Shown one piece after another: positions 1-10,166 of a stretch of 60,000 bases of DNA. The stretch's first letter is position 1, and each line of letters opens with the position of its first letter. The notes under the pieces are model-generated. The model was not told the origin of the DNA and searched no databases. It saw only the letters and a list, made by a program, of their open reading frames with translations. The DNA is taken from NCBI RefSeq assembly GCF_037975245.1, contig NC_092567.1, forward strand, positions 25,838,376 through 25,898,375. The letters are read 5' to 3'. This DNA comes from Apostichopus japonicus. Its lineage: Eukaryota > Echinodermata > Holothuroidea > Aspidochirotida > Stichopodidae. The translations under genes and the position numbers were made by a program.

Positions 1-235
1 GAGCTAGATCAGCTGGAGGGGTAACTTGACGAAACCTACTGGAAAATGTTCGGCCAAGTCCCAGGTATCATGAATGGCCACTGCCAGACATTTCAAGGGG
101 TGGGTTGTGTCTGCCAGACACCCCAAAGCACACCACCTCCAAAATTGAGCTAGATTAGTTGGTGAGGTAACCTGACGAAACCTTCTAGAAAATGTTTGGC
201 CAATGGTCACTGCCAGACATTTTCAGTGGCCGTGT
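1..235. repeat. Imperfect tandem pair related to the internal repeats of the CACTG elements
   Basis: Two copies of a roughly 60-bp core (starting at 1 and about 147) share GAGCTAGAT, GGTAAC, TGACGAAACC and GAAAATGTT, each followed by a CACTGCCAGACA-like tail. The same word order (AGGTCAGCTC, GAGGTAACC, TTGAAACC, GGAAAATGTT, GGGCATTGCCAGTA) recurs many times inside the CACTG-ended elements near 26060-26700. This is probably the edge of another copy of that repeat family lying left of the window. It has no coding potential. Confidence 0.55.
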
Positions 236-714
236 CTTTCAGTCACCCAAGCAAAAAGAACTAATAGTAAAAAATAAAATAATAAGCTCCATCAGTTCGT
301 CGGTTAACCTACCAGAATTATATTCAGCATAACTCAAGAAAATCATTACTGTTAGTACGGAACATGCATCTGTGCCACAATGTCAGGAGAAAACGTCAGA
401 AATATCAAGGCAGGTAAAATACGAGCATGTCATAAATAAATATGAGCATGTCAATAATAAGTTCAGTGTTCTAATGTTCAATGAGAAGTAATATAAACAT
501 GTTATTACTCAAAATCAGCATGTGAAGAATAAAATCGATATCTTTGCAACAGGTTGAGAAACAATTGAGTCATTAGTTTTAAGCCCTATAGACGTTAATG
601 GGCGGTGATATTCGTTACACAATTTCAGAACTTATATCAACATGTTTAAATATGATCAGCGTGTTACAATTTAACATCAGCATGTCACTGTTGACATTGA
701 TATGTTAATTACAT
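236..714. repeat. AT-rich stretch with repeated ATCAGCATGT-like words
   Basis: No gene is visible. Variants of ATCAGCATGT or GAGCATGTCA recur about eight times between 420 and 690. They recur again, in both orientations, at 965-1045 and in the matching parts of unit II (12870-12950) and unit IV (52345-52430). The motif spacing is irregular, so this is not a simple tandem array. Confidence 0.4.
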
Positions 715-931
715 ATGGTCCCGACAAATGACATAAGGTCCCGAGTTCGAGTCACCCCAAGATTAATGTATGTCGTCCAGTTACACAGTTGTTGACAATT
801 GACAATTCATAATCATGGACGTTAAAATATGAATCTAAGAGACTGACTTCAGTCAGCTTGCGGCTTTGATAAGCCAATGGTGGCTTCTTCGTGAGTTCCT
901 GCTTGTAGGAGGATCTAAAATACATACATAC
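715..931 (+). mobile_element. SINE-like insertion with 8-bp target duplication
   Basis: The 217-bp segment is bracketed by AATTACAT at 707-714 and 932-939. Unit IV lacks it: there, 'gtcactgtcgacatt' runs almost directly into 'aaaataccatgtatgtcag'. A tRNA-promoter B-box-like GAGTTCGAGTC lies at 743-753, about 30 bp from the left end. A body with AAGCCAATGG and TTCCTGCTTG follows, and the 3' end is a short ACATACATAC tail. The early position of the B box suggests 5' truncation of the tRNA-derived head. No A box could be assigned. Confidence 0.6.
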
Positions 932-939
932 AATTACAT

Positions 940-2155
940 CAAAATACCATTTATGTCAGAAAACAATATCAGCATTTTAGACCTTGTGGATATCAGCATG
1001 TCACACAACTTTCTACGTGCTATTCGAACATTATAACATGCTGATATGTTTCCTGCTTAATTGATAAACTGCTATTTTCTCGTGACATTGTGAAACATAT
1101 GGTGTTCCGCACGTAACCACAGTTTCTAGACTAAAAATAGGAACCAGCAGGCCTATAAATGCCCACCACTGAACTACATGTATGTGGTTATAGACCAAAC
1201 TATACACTTGCAAATAGAAACCGCCCCAAGTAGGAACACAACAAAGGATCTGTCGCAAACATGACCTGGGTATATAGCTGTGTCATTCCTCAGATCGTAT
1301 AAATAATGTAAAGGCTACTTAGCCTAACGCTGGTTTCGAGTTGCTGTGGCTTGCTGTATAATCGACACAGACGTGTCTACTCTTCACTATGCTATTGACA
1401 CTGAGTCTCAACTATAGACTGTTGGTAGCAATACAAAGCCTGTTTATAGCTTAGCCTCCTGTTAGCACTGTTAATCTAAGATCATGGAAAGTCAATGTGT
1501 AAAATAAATGGTTGTGTAGGCCTACATAGGACGAACAGAACAGTGTTACCGCTTTAATTCAAGGATATTTTTTATCCAAAAGTCAAGAAAAATGTCATCT
1601 TCAATTCCCAATTCATTGAACTCTATATTCTAAACATAGACAAATGTTGGGGGTTTGTTGTAAGTTTCAAATGTCATTTCCTCTCAACCTGTTAATCAGA
1701 TATAATTGGTTAAGTGTTATTTCTGGTTATGTATCATTTATATCTGCAATGTTGTTGTTTGCACCTACACATGTTTCAAACGTTAATTTAGGAGCTATTG
1801 TGTTTACAAGGTTTTACAGACACGGTGGCCTCTGTTGCCACATCAAATAAACTTTCTTTCACAGAACAACTGGATTCTTCATTTCTAATACTGCCCCAAA
1901 TGAATCCACAAACCAAGCAAGAGTTCCACCTAAATTAAAGTCTACAACAAGAGCGAAGATTTTATTACACTGAATCCAAATATTCATCAAATTGCCTTTG
2001 ACCTTTTTTGCAAACAAGAAGGTTTTTGTACTCACTAAGGTGGATCCCCATATAAGGAGTGCGGAGTTTATCCAACTTTATTTATGTTTTTATATATTTT
2101 TAATATTTATAAAGGATCAATATTTGTAATGCATTTATTTACATTTATATTTCAG
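940..2155. other. 5' flank of LRAT gene copy 1, part of the segmental duplication
   Basis: This is non-coding sequence shared with unit II (about 12855-14059), unit III (about 36720-38880, interrupted by an insertion) and in part unit IV (52320-52620). It ends in a good splice acceptor (TTTATATTTCAG, ending at 2155). An untranslated first exon and the promoter should therefore lie somewhere upstream, but I could not locate them. The short ORFs here are not conserved between copies. Confidence 0.5.
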
Positions 2156-2187
2156 TTGTGGGAGTAATAACAGACTATTAGAAAACC

Positions 2188-4120
2188 ATGGCAACAAACT
2201 CGCTGGATGATGAACGACTACAGATAAAGCAGCATCACGAGAAGATAGGTTGCCATGGAAACATCCGAGAATACAAAGGTATCGAGTAACTAAAAATATA
2301 CTGAATATCACGGGAAATGAACGCATGACAGAACCATTGACCTGGTGGCTTCAACCATTGACCCTGATGGCTAGGACCATTGGCCCTGGTGGCTAGGACG
2401 ATAGACCCCGGTGGGGAAAACAATTCACCCCGGTGACGAGAACCATTGACCCCTGTGGCTAGAACCATTGACCCCTGTGGCTAGATTTACCCATGTGGCG
2501 AGAACCATTGACCCCTGTGGCTACAACCATTGACCCTAATGGCTAGAACCATTGACCCCTGTGGCTAGATTTACCCATGTGGCGAGAACCATTGACCCCT
2601 GTGGCTACAACCATGGACCCTAATGGCTAGAACCATTGACCCCTGTGGCTAGATTTACCCATGTGGCTAGAACCATTGACCCCTGTGGCTAGAACCATTG
2701 GCACTGGTGGGAGAACACTATTAACATCCCTTGTCTTAGCTTTCAATATTTAGCAAATGCCAGTCGAACACTATACTAACTTCATCAATGAAAAAAGAAA
2801 GGAAAGTGGAGAACAAAAAAAGGTTAAAAAGAAATAATGAGCATATATTATGCATTAAGTAAGCGTCTCTAAGAAACGTTTATTAAAGATGATGCTTGGT
2901 TCTTTATCTCTCATGTTATTCATTAGGAACATACAATTATGAATAAGTCTCCTTGCTGTTTATATACATCTCTTATGGTTCTCCAAAGAAGCACACAATC
3001 ATAAGAAGTCACGTTAGTTGTTATTTTTTGCGGTACCGATGAATATTAATCCCATTTCATTTTGTTCATAGATGATGATGGAAACGTAAAGGGATATTTC
3101 TGTTCCCTTTGTAAGGAGGAATGGCTTGCACATACGGAGAACAGGAACCGACTTGACATCGTTGGATGTCAACACGTTGCACACCATATCGTACCGTCTT
3201 TCTGTTGTATGCAGGTTTCCGACACGGGTAACTATATCCAGTGGAAGAATATAAACGAAACGACTGGAGGGTTGAAACCAGGAGATCAGGTGTCATGGTT
3301 GCGACCAATTATGGGATACTGGCACCATGCCATCGTTGAGGAAGTCACAGATGATTCTATTGAGGTGATAGAGTGGTCAAGAAGCATTCACAGAAATACC
3401 AGAAAGAAATGGAAACTGTATGAAAACTGTTGTTACAGTCCGATGTACAAGGCTTATTATCCCAAAGAAGTAGAACAGCTAAATCCTCCTGAAGTGGTTT
3501 TGATGAGAGCTAGAGCCCGCTTAGAAGACACTGGATATGGTCCATTCTCCGATAATTGTGAACATTTCGCAACTTATTGTAAAACAGGTCTGCATCGCTG
3601 TAATCAACTCCACCAACTGAAGATAACACTGCGTGCCTGGATCCGTAGGATTGTTTTAAGTGTCTTACATGCAATCGTCGTTTCATTCTCGGAAACGATA
3701 GAGATGGTTGCAGACAACAACAAGCATTGGCTCGGCGCCATATTATTGGTCGTATCCGAGATATTGTACCAGAGTTTCGTGGTAGGTGTGATTTATTGCC
3801 GTGATTCTCGTAGGGAGGGATTTCGTATGGATGGAGACCCGAGGATGTCGCGCGCATGTAAATGCGCGTCAGTGAAGGCTGCGTTACAGTCTGCTCTGTT
3901 TGTGAGTTTTGCCATAGCCGCGAATGTCGCTTTGCTTGAAGCCTTGAATGAAAAGTACGGACCATGGTCAGAAGCAAAGATAACCGGTGCAGAGATTGGG
4001 CTCGGCATTGCTGGAGGAATGGTCGGTAACATTGTAGGGTTCTTCCTCTTTGCATTCATTCCTTATCCTTGTTGTAGAAACGAAATACCAGTTTCAGGAG
4101 AAATAGCCGTTGTTACTTAA
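2188..4120 (+). CDS. LRAT-domain multipass membrane protein, copy 1 (two coding exons)
   Basis: Coding exons 2188-2278 and 3072-4120 give 379 residues. The ATG at 2188 sits in a good context (AACCATGG). The first coding exon ends in phase 1 at AAAG|GTATCG, and the second begins after GTTCATAG, restoring an Asp codon. Residues 1-100 are charged and Cys/His-rich (CxxC at 41-44). An LRAT/HRASLS-type domain (NlpC/P60 fold) spans about 95-210, with KPGDQVSW, the probable catalytic His115 in YWHHAIV, and the nucleophile Cys193 in the DNCEHF box. The expected second His is Glu131 (VIEWS). Four hydrophobic segments follow at about 223-241, 250-273, 299-321 and 339-361, so this is a polytopic membrane protein. 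Family members are thiol acyltransferases or phospholipases acting on phospholipid acyl chains; the substrate here is unknown. It has a close paralog in each of units II and III. The acceptor upstream of exon 1 (2155) implies a 5'-UTR exon. Confidence 0.85.
2327..2712. repeat. Intronic 22-bp minisatellite, copy 1 (about 17 units)
   Basis: Imperfect 22-23 bp units built on ACCATTGACCCTGGTGGC, here often with CCCTGTGGCT, lie inside the intron of LRAT copy 1. Some units form higher-order duplications with TAGATTTACCCATGTGGC. The period is not a multiple of three, so it is not coding. Confidence 0.9.
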
Positions 4121-4904
4121 TCGGCAAAAGATATCAATTTTTGCATTTACTATATATGCGGTTTGTGTATATACATATATGGGAGATCATCACCTACATA
4201 TATACTTATGGTATACCTTATAGCTTACCCTGCTATAGATATATCATGGCTTTGACACTGTTTACTGGAAATTAATTTACATTAATGTTACATACGGAGC
4301 ATATAAGTTGCAGGACTATCCACTGAGAAATCAATAACACGTTTCTAGATTTCGTCAAAGATTGTATTCAATATACATTTTTTGATACGTAGGCTATACA
4401 AAGGTCTATATGGTGTAAAACAACAATTATGTTTTGCTTTATAGATCTGATTAGAGGAAAATAAAATTACCTTAGCTTAAAGTTCTGTAATGATGTAACT
4501 GGGCCTGTGTTATCGAAAATGTTAAGGCTTCCATCGTATGTTTGTTAAGTCAGTTGCCACGGTAACTGATGGACTCGTGATAAACGGCCAGCAGTACCCC
4601 ACGTTGCCAAAATATTAAACAGTGTATATTCTGACCACGTGATATGACTCAATTATTTGATAGTTAATCATCTACTATGTCACCTTACATTCAGCCTGTA
4701 ATTAATGATAATAAGAAATTTGTATCCAATAGATTCGAATTATTTCGTTAAAATTTCATTTTAGAAAGGAATAGAATATCGTAATGAAGCCATTATTACC
4801 TAGGATCAAAACATGAAAGCTGAAAATGACAGTTATCTATGGACAAACGGTGCATGTCAAAGCATTGTGACGTCACTGTCAAATAATAAGAATACTGTGC
4901 CTGT
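4121..4904. other. 3' flank of LRAT copy 1
   Basis: No ORF of note. From about 4340 the sequence is almost identical to unit III (41390 onward), while unit II has lost the part from about 4385 to 5660. AATAAAAT at about 4460 is a possible polyadenylation signal for the gene, but the real 3' end cannot be fixed from sequence alone. Confidence 0.5.
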
Positions 4905-5600
4905 GGAACAAAGTTATTCAGTATAAGAGTAGTATTTGGGGGGAATTACAGGTAGTTCTTGGAGGAGAGATTGATGGACATTGTTATTCTGTAAGAGTAG
5001 TATTTGAGGGGAATTACAGGTAATTCTTGGAGGAGAGATTGATGGACATTGTTATTCAGTAAGAGTAGCATTTGAGGGGAATTACAGGTCATTCCTAGAG
5101 GAGAGATTGATGGACATTGTTATTCAGTAAGAGTAGTATTTGAGGGGAATTACAGGTCATTCCTAGAGGAGAGATTGATGGACATTGTTATGCAGTAAGA
5201 GTAGTATTTGAGGGGAATTACAGGTAATTCCTGGAGGAGAGATTGATGGACATTGTTATTCAGTAAGAGTAGCATTTGAGGGGAATAACAGGTAATTTAT
5301 GGAGGAGAGATTGATGGACATTGTTTTTCTGTAAGAGTAGCATTTGAGGGGAATTACAGGTAATTCCTGGAGGAGAGATTGATGGACATTGTTATTCTGT
5401 AAGAGTAGCATTTGAGGGGAATTACAGGTAATTCTCGGAGGAGAGATTGATGGAAAGTGTCTTTCAGTAAGAGTAGCATTTGAGGGGAATTACAGGTGAT
5501 TCCTGGAGGAGAGATTGATGGAAAGTGTTTTTCAGTAAGAGTAGCATTTGAGGGAAATTACAGGTGATTCCTGGAGGAGAGACTGATGGACATTTCTGGG
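4905..5600. repeat. 68-bp minisatellite, unit I (10 copies)
   Basis: Ten tandem units of about 68 bp each contain AGTAAGAGTAGCATTTGAGG, GGAATTACAGGT and GGAGGAGAGATTGATGG. The same array has six units in unit III (41960-42385) and is absent from unit II. The period is not a multiple of three and no frame stays open. Confidence 0.9.
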
Positions 5601-7250
5601 GTTGGATATAGGAAAATTATAGCAGACACTGTCTGACCATAACTAAATTCCTATGAGATTCGATATCGCCGATTTGACGTGTTATACATGGAGTACTCAT
5701 GTACTAATTATCAATTATCAATTAGAAACAATGAATTTCTTGGCACCCACGTTGTCTGGAGAGGAGAGCTACATTTTTTATTCTTTTAAGAAAAGAATTC
5801 TCAAAATCCGTTACATTTTTTAGCTTCTATATTCGTACACCATGTTCCATTATAGTTTTATCATCATTACTTTTATATTAATCCATCTATACGAAGGAAC
5901 TGCTGTTAGATGTCGTGTTTTACTGCCAGTATTATATCCATTCTTTCACGGAGGAGTCGGATAAAGTCGTTTGAAATGATGGCAACACCTTCACAGCTTA
6001 TTATTTTGTTATTAAATTTAATAACATTGGACTTCTGCCATACCATTTAAAAGCCCGGAGGAGAGAAACTCGTATTTACATCATCTGGAATAAGACTTCA
6101 CAGCCTTTATGCGTGGGACTACGAAATCATCGACGCTAACTTTATGTCAGGAGAAAGAAATTCTTTTAACTGTAAAACTAATTAGTTTAACTAATAATTG
6201 AAAATAGTTTGAATTCTGTTATCTGCTTGTTATATCATTTCATTAACGTTAATTTCAATGGATAGATTGATCAATTCCTTGATACTTTTGCTGTTAATAT
6301 CATAAATGTTTCACTCTTTATATGACCGAAGAAAAAGAGTATCATTTTTTTCTTCTTGCGTTATGACATCAGGATGAAATTTGTGAATACCGAGTATGTT
6401 TTACACACCAAGGTTGTACATCTTCAAGTGTAAGATGTCATGTTGCCCATGGTATTCATATAAAGGTACTTTATAGTGCTAAAAGCACTAAAAAGATAAG
6501 CAAAAAAAAATAGCACACTTTTCAAATTTTTGTTTTTAAGTTTGGGAACATGTTTGTTTTTATTCATAACTTTGTGACAATATTTTGTTCGCAAGTTTCC
6601 AAGAAGAAGTAACCTAGACAGCACAAAGCAACAACAAAAAACTTAAATTATGGTTATGCCTAATAATCAAATGTACTCCTTGTGGCTTCATTTAACAGTC
6701 TCTTTAAATATCCCTGGTCTTAGTCGTTTAACCCTTCAAGGGAACTCAGTGTGTCTCACCCCCTCATTCCCCCCCCCTCCCCCACTCCACCACACACACA
6801 TACCAAATCGTGGCAAAACAAATCCAACAGTTAGAAATCTGCTGGTAATTATTCTTAATGTTGAAAATTCTGTCAACTTGCGACAAATCGGAAAGGAAAT
6901 AAACAAATTAAGTCATGGGTTTCAGATTTAACTTGATACTTCTGATAGACAATGGTCCGAAGGTGAAAAGAGCCTCTAGTTTTTAAGTTTCGTGGTCCAT
7001 ATTTTGTGTATAAGATAAAACCTTCATAAATTGTTAGGCCAAAGTGATTCAAACAAGAAAAAAATGTTTCCATGGTTTCCGTATCATAAATTTTGAAAAA
7101 ATGCAATAACGTAAATCACGTAAAATAATGACAATGTGCCTTAAAATAGCATGTACGGTAAACGTCAGCTTACTGTAGTGCCTTATATTTCAAATTATGT
7201 ATAGCTAATGTATTAATGGTAAATACGGTACACAATTTATGCAGGATGCT
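5601..7250. other. Non-coding downstream block shared by units I-III
   Basis: This is homologous to about 17590-19090 and 42390-43990. A conserved short ORF starting MVMPNNQMYS (6650) occurs in all three units. It breaks at a length-variable poly-C/CA tract (6765-6800), so it reflects shared ancestry and not coding constraint. I see no gene. Confidence 0.6.
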
Positions 7251-7412
7251 AATATACCAACAGCTAGGATACGTTTTTTTTAGGCAAAACTGGCAGGGAT
7301 CCAAATTAATACATTTAGAGTGCAACGGCCATTTGTCATAGGTCTACGCCATATATTTTGCCATTAGTTTTGGTTGTGCAAATCTATTGCAATTTACAAA
7401 TTTTAGTGAAAG

Positions 7413-8413
7413 CAGGCGCGGCGGAACGGGAAAATTATTGGGGGGCTAATGTGTGGAGACTATCTAAGCGGAGCGCCACCATCAGTTGGCGCGGAGCGTA
7501 CAAGAAAATTTTGGGTTTTTGAAACCCCCAGATGGCCGGAAACGGCACTTCCCGAGTGTTTTACGCTGCGAATACCTAGCCCTAAAATATGGGTCTCAAG
7601 CCTGCAATTTCTCAGATTGCACGCAAAAATCTGTAAAAACATTGTAATTTGTATATTGGATGGTGTTTTGAAAGAGAAGCTATTGCTCGTAGTGTACTCG
7701 CAAAGACGTTTATGAGTGTAGTAAATTACTACTTGCAATTAAATGCAATAATTAAATAAATGTCATAAGAAAAAAAATGAAAGCATTTCTTAATGTCAAC
7801 AAATGGGTTATTCCAAAAGCATGTGCAGTTGCCAACAAATTTCTATGAACCAAGCACTATCACGAATGCATGTACCCTATACAGTACAGGTGAAATGCTT
7901 ATATTGTGTTTTTGTTATCACACTTAAGGCACTTTAGAAGGATATACCCTACGAAAGATACATCTCCAATTAGAAGGAAATGTCCCTGAAGGATATATCC
8001 ATGGGAAATGTGCTACCATTAGAATGATATATCCTTCAGGGGATGTTGTAGAACTGGCTGAAATGAGGCAAGTCATTGGCCTAAGACGAAGTTGTGTTGT
8101 GCTTACCGGTACTCACACTCACTGCTTCCACTTTTCACGGGGCGTGAAGACGCGGTTGGGGTGACAATGCGGCCTATAGCCAGGGGGCGGGCCGAGGGTC
8201 CCCCAGCGATTACTAAAATTATTACACCTATATAGTATACGTGTGCATCGGACAGATCGACAAGTATGCATTGAAAAATGGGCAGATGCACGTTTCGGAG
8301 CCTTGAAAATATTGGGGGGGGGGGCTTATCATGCATTTGCCCCCTCAACTTTTTCATTGGGGGGGCTGAGCCCCCCCCCCCCAAGCCCCCCCCCCCCGGT
8401 TCCGCCGCCACTG
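7413..8413. mobile_element. hAT-type non-autonomous element (1.0 kb) with 8-bp target duplication
   Basis: The target duplication AGTGAAAG lies at 7405-7412 and 8414-8421. The reverse-complement site in unit III (around 44690) carries it once and has no insert. The terminal inverted repeats are imperfect: CAGGCGCGGCGGAACGGG at the left end against CAGTGGCGGCGGAACCGGG read from the right. Poly-G/poly-C tracts lie just inside the right end (8314-8398). An 8-bp duplication and CAG-type ends fit the hAT superfamily. There is no transposase; the short ORFs inside are not recognisable. Confidence 0.8.
7983..8042. repeat. Hairpin inside the hAT-type element
   Basis: CCCTGAAGGATATATCC (about 7984) is followed about 25 bp later by its near-perfect inverse, GATATATCCTTCAGGGG. 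A related GGATATACCC lies at about 7940. This could be part of the internal structure of the element. Confidence 0.7.
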
Positions 8414-9159
8414 AGTGAAAGTGAATAGTATGGTATAGGTGATACACCATCTATTATTACACTGAGCCGTAGAGCTTAGAATAAATTTTAAGAGAGAAAT
8501 ATGGATCGGGAAAAGGATCCAGGGCGCACACTACAGGCAGACTAATCCGGTGTGAGTTGGTGGAGCTTTAACGCTCGGGTTTGGAATGACATTTGTTATG
8601 CATTTATGGAACACTTATAGGAATAACCGTCGTATGTTTACATGGACTTTAGGGTCAGTGGTTAGGGTTTTAATCTCACCGATACTTGAATAGTGGTTAG
8701 CGAGATCCATAATTTACTTTGGTCAGTGTAAATTTTGTCTTTACGATTCAGCTTTACAGCTTGCTTGGGGTTTATGGTTCAACTTCTAACACTTTCAACA
8801 CACCAGTGTCGGATTTTTGTGTATCTTTTTTTTTTATAAATATGAAACAAACATTTTCGGCGGCCTACTTGTGGGGAGGGGTGCCCCGGGCTCTAAATGG
8901 TATCACACGGGCGCCGTGTCATAGCCTACATATCAATTTAGAGTAATTTAGCTGAAGGTTAGGACTGTTGTTTTAAACTTTTTCCTGTGAGTTTAACGTT
9001 ACTGTTGGTATATTCATGATATAGCCATTGCATAGGCTAGCGGGCCTAACCTAGGCATAGGCTATTTCAGTACAATAATTTAATTTCGCAGAACTAGACC
9101 ATACATATTTACAACTGTATATTTATTACCCTGATTCTTGCCAAATCAATTGCTGTAGA

Positions 9160-9530
9160 ACTAGAACTAACCTTTTATTGTCTGACACTGCAGTTTCTTC
9201 TTAAATCGCTCTGTCCTTGACACGTTTGTGGATTTTTGGTAGCATTGACGGTGAAATCCATCATACGCGGGGGGTCCCAACGTGAATACGTCGTCAATGT
9301 CACAATCGTTAGGTCTAGGCCTCAAAAATTCAGGTCTGCAAATGAGCAATTTGTTTGCAATTTCCCCATGCTCTGTAGCGTGATTTTTTTAAAATCTTAC
9401 ACACTCTATGAATTTACCACAAGGTTTTGGAGAAATGTTGTAAATTGTCACTTTCAACTGCCTTTGAAAAGTGCATCAAACACACATTTTTCGAGTGTTT
9501 GCTGGTGTACCCATTTTCAATAAACACTAG
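9160..9530 (-). pseudogene. Decayed exon-like Cys/His sequence, unit I
   Basis: Read on the minus strand, the sequence encodes an intact stretch with DDVFTLGPPAYDGFHRQCYQ followed by KSTNVSRTERFKKK. It ends in a plausible splice donor (AAAAG|GTTAGT at about 9173). The upstream part (FSKTLWK- or KFIECVR-like) is in another frame because of indels. The FHxxCYxxxT pattern resembles Cys/His-rich uncharacterised proteins common in invertebrate transposon-linked gene families. The same exon occurs at about 19545-19910 and 45880-46250 with different frameshifts in each copy, so I call it a pseudogene fragment. I do not know its function. Confidence 0.45.
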
Positions 9531-10162
9531 GCTAGGCCTAGGCTAAATTATAGCATTGTAAAGTTCCAAGTTGGTGACGTCACGCCATTTGCATGTTTTT
9601 ATTGGCGTAATGCATCATCATGAGATGTACATTTTCTAAGTTGATACCGGATTACAATTTTATTAATTTCTTCAAATTTAGATAAATGAAACATTTTTGA
9701 TTATGAATAATGTTTATTTTTCTCATGCTTTAGTGAAGAGTTTATATTATGCACAAAATGGGACTACGAAACAACACGATACAGTCACTCGACCCATAGT
9801 CTATGATATTATTGTCGAAATAAGGTAAAATTTCTAGCTGTTAAACTTTTGGACCAACTCCGGTCGCCTGCTGTAGAAAGAAACCTCCTACAGTCAAAAT
9901 TTGGTATTTCTAACATAAACATTCATATCAATTCACTAGAGGAAGTCAGTTGATATAACATCCCCTTACATTTTGTAGATTTAGCTCTCATATCCATCAT
10001 TTGGAACTCAGCCACCTAAATCCCACCTCCAAGCTTGTCCATCATTCAGAAACCTTCAACCACGTCACTGAGCATGGGTTGTTTACGAACAATTTCCTTT
10101 GTTAATTCAATTTCGGGGTTCAAAGTGATTGTGGTTCAATTAGCTTATTGTGTGCCGCAACA
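9531..10162. other. Non-coding block shared by units I-III
   Basis: Homologous to 20280-20870 and 46614-47220. It begins with a GTGACGTCACGCC word (about 9575) and contains no ORF of interest. Confidence 0.5.
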
Positions 10163-10166
10163 TTAA

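Larger units (their letters stand above)
7260..8950. other. Inverted segment relative to units II and III
   Basis: Here the words TAGGATACGTT, ACTGGCAGGGATCC and GCAACGGCCATTTG appear as reverse complements of 45095-45155 (unit III) and 19265-19335 (unit II). Likewise 8420-8940 is the reverse complement of about 44160-44700. The flanking blocks keep the normal orientation. The segment contains the hAT-type insertion 7413-8413. No gene is evident. Confidence 0.75.

Noticed and set aside
715-931. A functional tRNA gene at the B-box-like sequence
   Set aside because: There is no cloverleaf, A box or acceptor-stem pairing. The B-box word is part of a SINE.
3062-3071. Start of the long LRAT exon at a TTG codon
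   Set aside because: These bases are the splice acceptor (TTGTTCATAG). The true start is the ATG in the upstream coding exon, with a matching phase-1 junction in copies 1-3.
3510-4055. Minus-strand ORFs of 181-182 codons over the LRAT exons, also at 16717-17265
   Set aside because: They lie entirely antisense to the LRAT coding exon, are arginine/serine-rich without a recognisable domain, and are shortened in copy 3. Their conservation follows from the sense strand.
6650-6931. Conserved MVMPNNQMYS ORF, also at 18583 and 43433
   Set aside because: The reading frame ends differently in each unit at a C/CA repeat. Similarity is explained by the segmental duplication.
7449-8450. ORFs on both strands within the hAT-type element
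   Set aside because: They run through poly-G/poly-C tracts (glycine and proline runs), carry no transposase motif, and lie in a non-autonomous element.
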